The notes below the pieces were generated by a model. The model saw nothing but the letters and a program-made list of their open reading frames with translations. It had not been told where the DNA came from and did no database searches. From Gracilariopsis chorda (Eukaryota; Rhodophyta; Florideophyceae; Gracilariales; Gracilariaceae), in the NCBI GenBank assembly GCA_003194525.1, contig NBIV01000014.1:471406-535405 (forward strand): a stretch of 64,000 nucleotides of DNA, read 5' to 3'. Shown here piece after piece: positions 61,742 to 64,000 of the stretch. A program made the position numbers and the translations under genes. Each line of letters opens with the position of its first letter. Within the stretch, counting starts at the first letter, position 1.

Positions 61742-62974
61742 GTGATCACGAGAGCATCTTACGCGACTGGGGTGCCACGACAACTTGATCACGCGAACGC
61801 TTCAAGATTGCAGCGTGGTTCTCGGCCGGAATAAAGAGTTCTACGAAGACGAAGAAGCATTGTCCCAGGAAATCCGCCTTCGCTGCGAAGGCCTGACATA
61901 GAAATGCCGACTACGCGAGGAAAAGCGAAAAGCATGGGCTTGGTGCGCATATGCGTTTCTGTTTTCATTAGCCATTGGTGCTCTTTATGGGGTATTGAAA
62001 CCGCTTTTGATGCATTATGTGGTAGGGGATGTTCGAATGTCTCCGAAGATGTTGATTGTGGTAATTCTGGAGACTGTTTTGCATTTGTTTATCTTCGATA
62101 TGGTGTTTGCATTGCATAGAAGGCATTTTGGTTCATTGGCATACGTACCTTTGCGGGACAGCCAGCGAATGGCACGGATTTCTGTGATTCGAAAACAGAC
62201 TACTTGGATTCACGATGGCAGGTCTTTTGCCGTTGAATGTTTGTATTTTTGTTGGCTATCACTTCTTGGAAGCGCCAATTTCGATTGGAATGGAACTTAG
62301 GACTGGTGCTCTTGCATTTTCACTGGTGGTTTCATGTTTGGGGGTATGTCGTATGTGGTTGAACGGCTAACGATGTTTTTTGTGACTAGGGACAGCATTA
62401 ACAATGAGAGAGATAGCTCCCATATGTGCAGAGAGGTAGTATTGGGCTGATTTTGGATGTGTGCAGGACCGTATACGGTGGTTTGAATAAGGTGCTTGGG
62501 TTTAGAGATGGTGTGGCTACTATGAGGCTCTATATCGGAAGGGTGTTCCCTGTTGTGTTTACCTACTTGATTTTCACGTTCCTGAGCGATACTTCTTTGC
62601 ACAAGGTAAGGGGACTCGCGCCTGTAGTGGAGAATACTATCTTTTTCGTGCTGCTTCTTTTGGGTATGGCTGTGGATATGGACTTTGGAGTACCATTTTC
62701 GAAGGTATGTTGCGAATCTAGGAGAGCACTGTAGGCCTGTTGGTTCTCGTTTTGAACCATTTCTTTAGACCACGTTCGTAGTTCTACCTGTACATACCTA
62801 AGTTAGTGTGATAGAGTTGTAAACTGAAGGAAGTGTTAAACTAATGTCGTTCTAAATTTTTCGTTTCAGATTATTGGTGGGACACGACTCGGTGGGAAAT
62901 GGCGCGAAAACGGGCGAGTGAAAAAATGCGGTTGGATAAGTACCTGGGGAGTGCTCGCTTGGTGGTTGGGTTAG
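61742..62974 (+). CDS. Multi-exon polytopic membrane protein, unrecognised, possibly broken
   Basis: A hydrophobic reading chain can be followed: an exon ending 62221 (AYAFLFSLAIGALYGVL; ILETVLHLFIFDMVFAL), an exon from 62301 (TGALAFSLVVSCLG), a long exon from 62467 to 62704 (IGRVFPVVFTYLIFTFL; NTIFFVLLLLGMAVDMDF) and a last exon 62870-62974. The borders 62222/62300 and 62705/62869 are good GT-AG sites with CTAA-type branches. The splicing between 62345 and 62466 is unclear; the best frames need introns of only 31-42 bases. Upstream coding-like sequence (EDEEALSQEIRLRCEGL) is cut from it by one TAG at 61901. Five to seven helices predicted. Family unknown. Confidence 0.4.
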
Positions 62975-63012
62975 GAACGGGAGCGCCGTTGTGGTGGGGC
63001 GTGTAAGTAGCC

Positions 63013-63766
63013 ATGTCTAGCGAAGACGTGAATGATGAGGAGCTACTGGCGTTGTTGGATAAAGCGGAGAAGAGGGAGGTCCCCGAGACGCCTCCAAGGA
63101 CGAAGAAGGAGGAGGAAGGGAAGGGTGATGGTGAAGAGGGCAAGGGAAGGAACGTTGTTGGGTTCGGGGAGCTGGGGTTGGGACGATGATGGGAGGGATG
63201 GGGGGAGGGAAGTGAGGGCGAGGGAAGTCGAGGAGGACGGGGAGGAGGAGGAGGTGGGCGCGGGCGAATGAGTCGGTTTTTACCCGCGATGTGAAGAAAC
63301 TGGTGAGGAGCGTGGGCGGAGGGCTTAAGGAGCGTTTGGATGAGTGTATCGAGAGGGTTGTGGTGGAGATGGGGGGATGGTGCTGAGTTCTTCAGAGGAA
63401 GGGTGCCTATGGGTGCTGTGGCTGAGCTGCGTAGGAGGGCAAGGGAGGCTGGGGTGTGGGCGGAAATGCATGTCGATGGGGTTGTGGCGGGTGTGGGTGA
63501 GGAGCTGAGGAGACTGTGGAAGGAGAACGAGGAGATGCGTAGACGGGTTTTGGTGTTGGAGAAGCAACTTTTACTGGTTGGTAGGGCTGTGCATAATCGA
63601 GGAAATGCAGAAGAAGGTGTGTGATGCGGAAGGGAGAGCTGTTGTCGGGGAAGGCACTCCTGTTACTCCCGGTCGAGGGGCTGTAAGGAAGAGGTTGGAG
63701 GAGAAGGACGACGAAGGAATAGAAGGTGAGAGTCGGTTGAAGAGGAGGCGTGGAATGAGAGGATAA
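63013..63766 (+). pseudogene. Frame-broken acidic/coiled-coil protein
   Basis: The ATG at 63013 opens an acidic helix (SSEDVNDEELLALLDKAEKR) ending at a stop at 63189. Coding-like sequence then continues in other frames: 63261-63381 (VFTRDVKKLVRSVGGGLKERL), 63400-63624 (EELRRLWKENEEMRRRVLVL, a leucine zipper) and 63590-63766 (a Lys/Arg-rich end). The breaks fall near long G runs. Either several frameshifts have killed it or homopolymer errors hide one gene. The composition recalls the 702-residue protein at 57065, but no direct similarity was seen. Confidence 0.4.
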
Positions 63767-63769
63767 GGA

Positions 63770-64000
63770 GAAGAAGGATGGTAAGGATGGTAAGGGAGGT
63801 TTTATGTTTGGTGTTCAAGAGTGTGGGTGCCACCCAGTGAGGCTGAGAGAACAGTTGGGCTCCAAACTTTGACAATTTGAAGTTTGAAATCCACGAGATG
63901 GAAATATGTAAGTTAATTTGGGTTGCATGGGGGTGGGGCCGCTGGCCGCTACGCCGGCCAGCGCCATTTCGAGCCCTCTAACTAGCGTTTAGTGAGCAAA
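63770..64000. other. Right-edge stretch with a GC hairpin
   Basis: No gene. A GC-rich hairpin has arms 63940-63948 and 63955-63963 with a six-base loop, followed 15 bases on by CTAACTAG. This recalls a Helitron 3' end, but the base after each CTRR is C rather than T. Confidence 0.35.

Noticed and set aside
63940-63985. Hairpin followed by CTAACTAG as a Helitron 3' end
   Set aside because: The base after each CTRR is C, not T, the spacing is long, and no Helitron protein lies upstream. Kept only as a hairpin.
1-64000. tRNA, rRNA and CRISPR loci
   Set aside because: I looked for T-loop and B-box-like sequences and for regular spaced repeats and found none that fold convincingly; a GTTCAAGTCC-like stretch near 9808 lies in coding sequence of GTPase copy 3. 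A tRNAscan-SE run would settle it.

Overview
The window is nuclear DNA of a eukaryote. Genes lie on both strands, most are intronless or carry one to four introns of about 80-270 bases, and the introns use GT-AG borders with a TACTAAC/CTAAC branch site. Mitochondrial genes with presequences are present: complex I NDUFS7, NAD-isocitrate dehydrogenase, a likely mL50 and an Mpv17-type protein. So are genes typical of plastid-bearing lineages: a DUF3326 protein of cyanobacterial type, a YqeH/NOA1-type GTPase and a rhomboid of the organelle class. With the compact introns and the transposon mix (Harbinger, pogo, Helitron, Plavaka), a red alga is the best guess. This is inference from gene content; no species is claimed.

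Layout. 1-2.7 kb: a Harbinger-type transposon (transposase cut by the left edge, plus its Myb/trihelix-like partner) and a copia gag-like fragment. 4.2-5 kb: a small TATA-driven gene for a membrane-anchored coiled-coil protein. 6-10.7 kb: three paralogous AIG1/GIMAP-like GTPases. 12-15.1 kb: convergent ribosome-biogenesis genes MAK11/PAK1IP1 and LTV1. 15.7-20.7 kb: a Pro-rich protein, TRMO (tRNA m6t6A methyltransferase), an Mpv17/PMP22 protein in three exons and a likely mL50. 21.7-25.2 kb: EFL1. 25.8-26.9 kb: NDUFS7, whose reading frame needs a 2-nt and a 3-nt micro-exon. 27-30.7 kb: a CPA2 antiporter with an N-terminal EF-hand, divergent from a secreted Ser/Ala/Pro-repeat protein. 32.9-42 kb: IDH, a three-exon heparinase-II/III-like lyase, a pogo-type transposase broken by one stop codon, and allantoinase. 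44.6-50 kb: MOB1, YqeH/NOA1, DUF3326 and rhomboid; the last two overlap tail to tail. 50.3-64 kb: a mobile-element zone with a decayed Helitron, a Plavaka-like transposase, an unrecognised 702-residue protein overlapping it antisense, a protein joining a prokaryote-type DNA amino-methyltransferase to a SET domain, an 86-bp palindrome, a multi-exon membrane protein and frame-broken coiled-coil remains.

The most unusual items are the methyltransferase-SET fusion inside the transposon zone (one protein that could mark both DNA and histones), the NDUFS7 micro-exons, and long near-perfect palindromes with one-base loops upstream of genes. Convergent genes with overlapping 3' coding ends recur: 7 bp in the Harbinger pair, 15 bp for DUF3326/rhomboid and 284 bp in the Plavaka zone. 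Housekeeping genes show a 60S/40S ribosome-assembly theme (MAK11, LTV1, EFL1, YqeH/NOA1) without operon structure.
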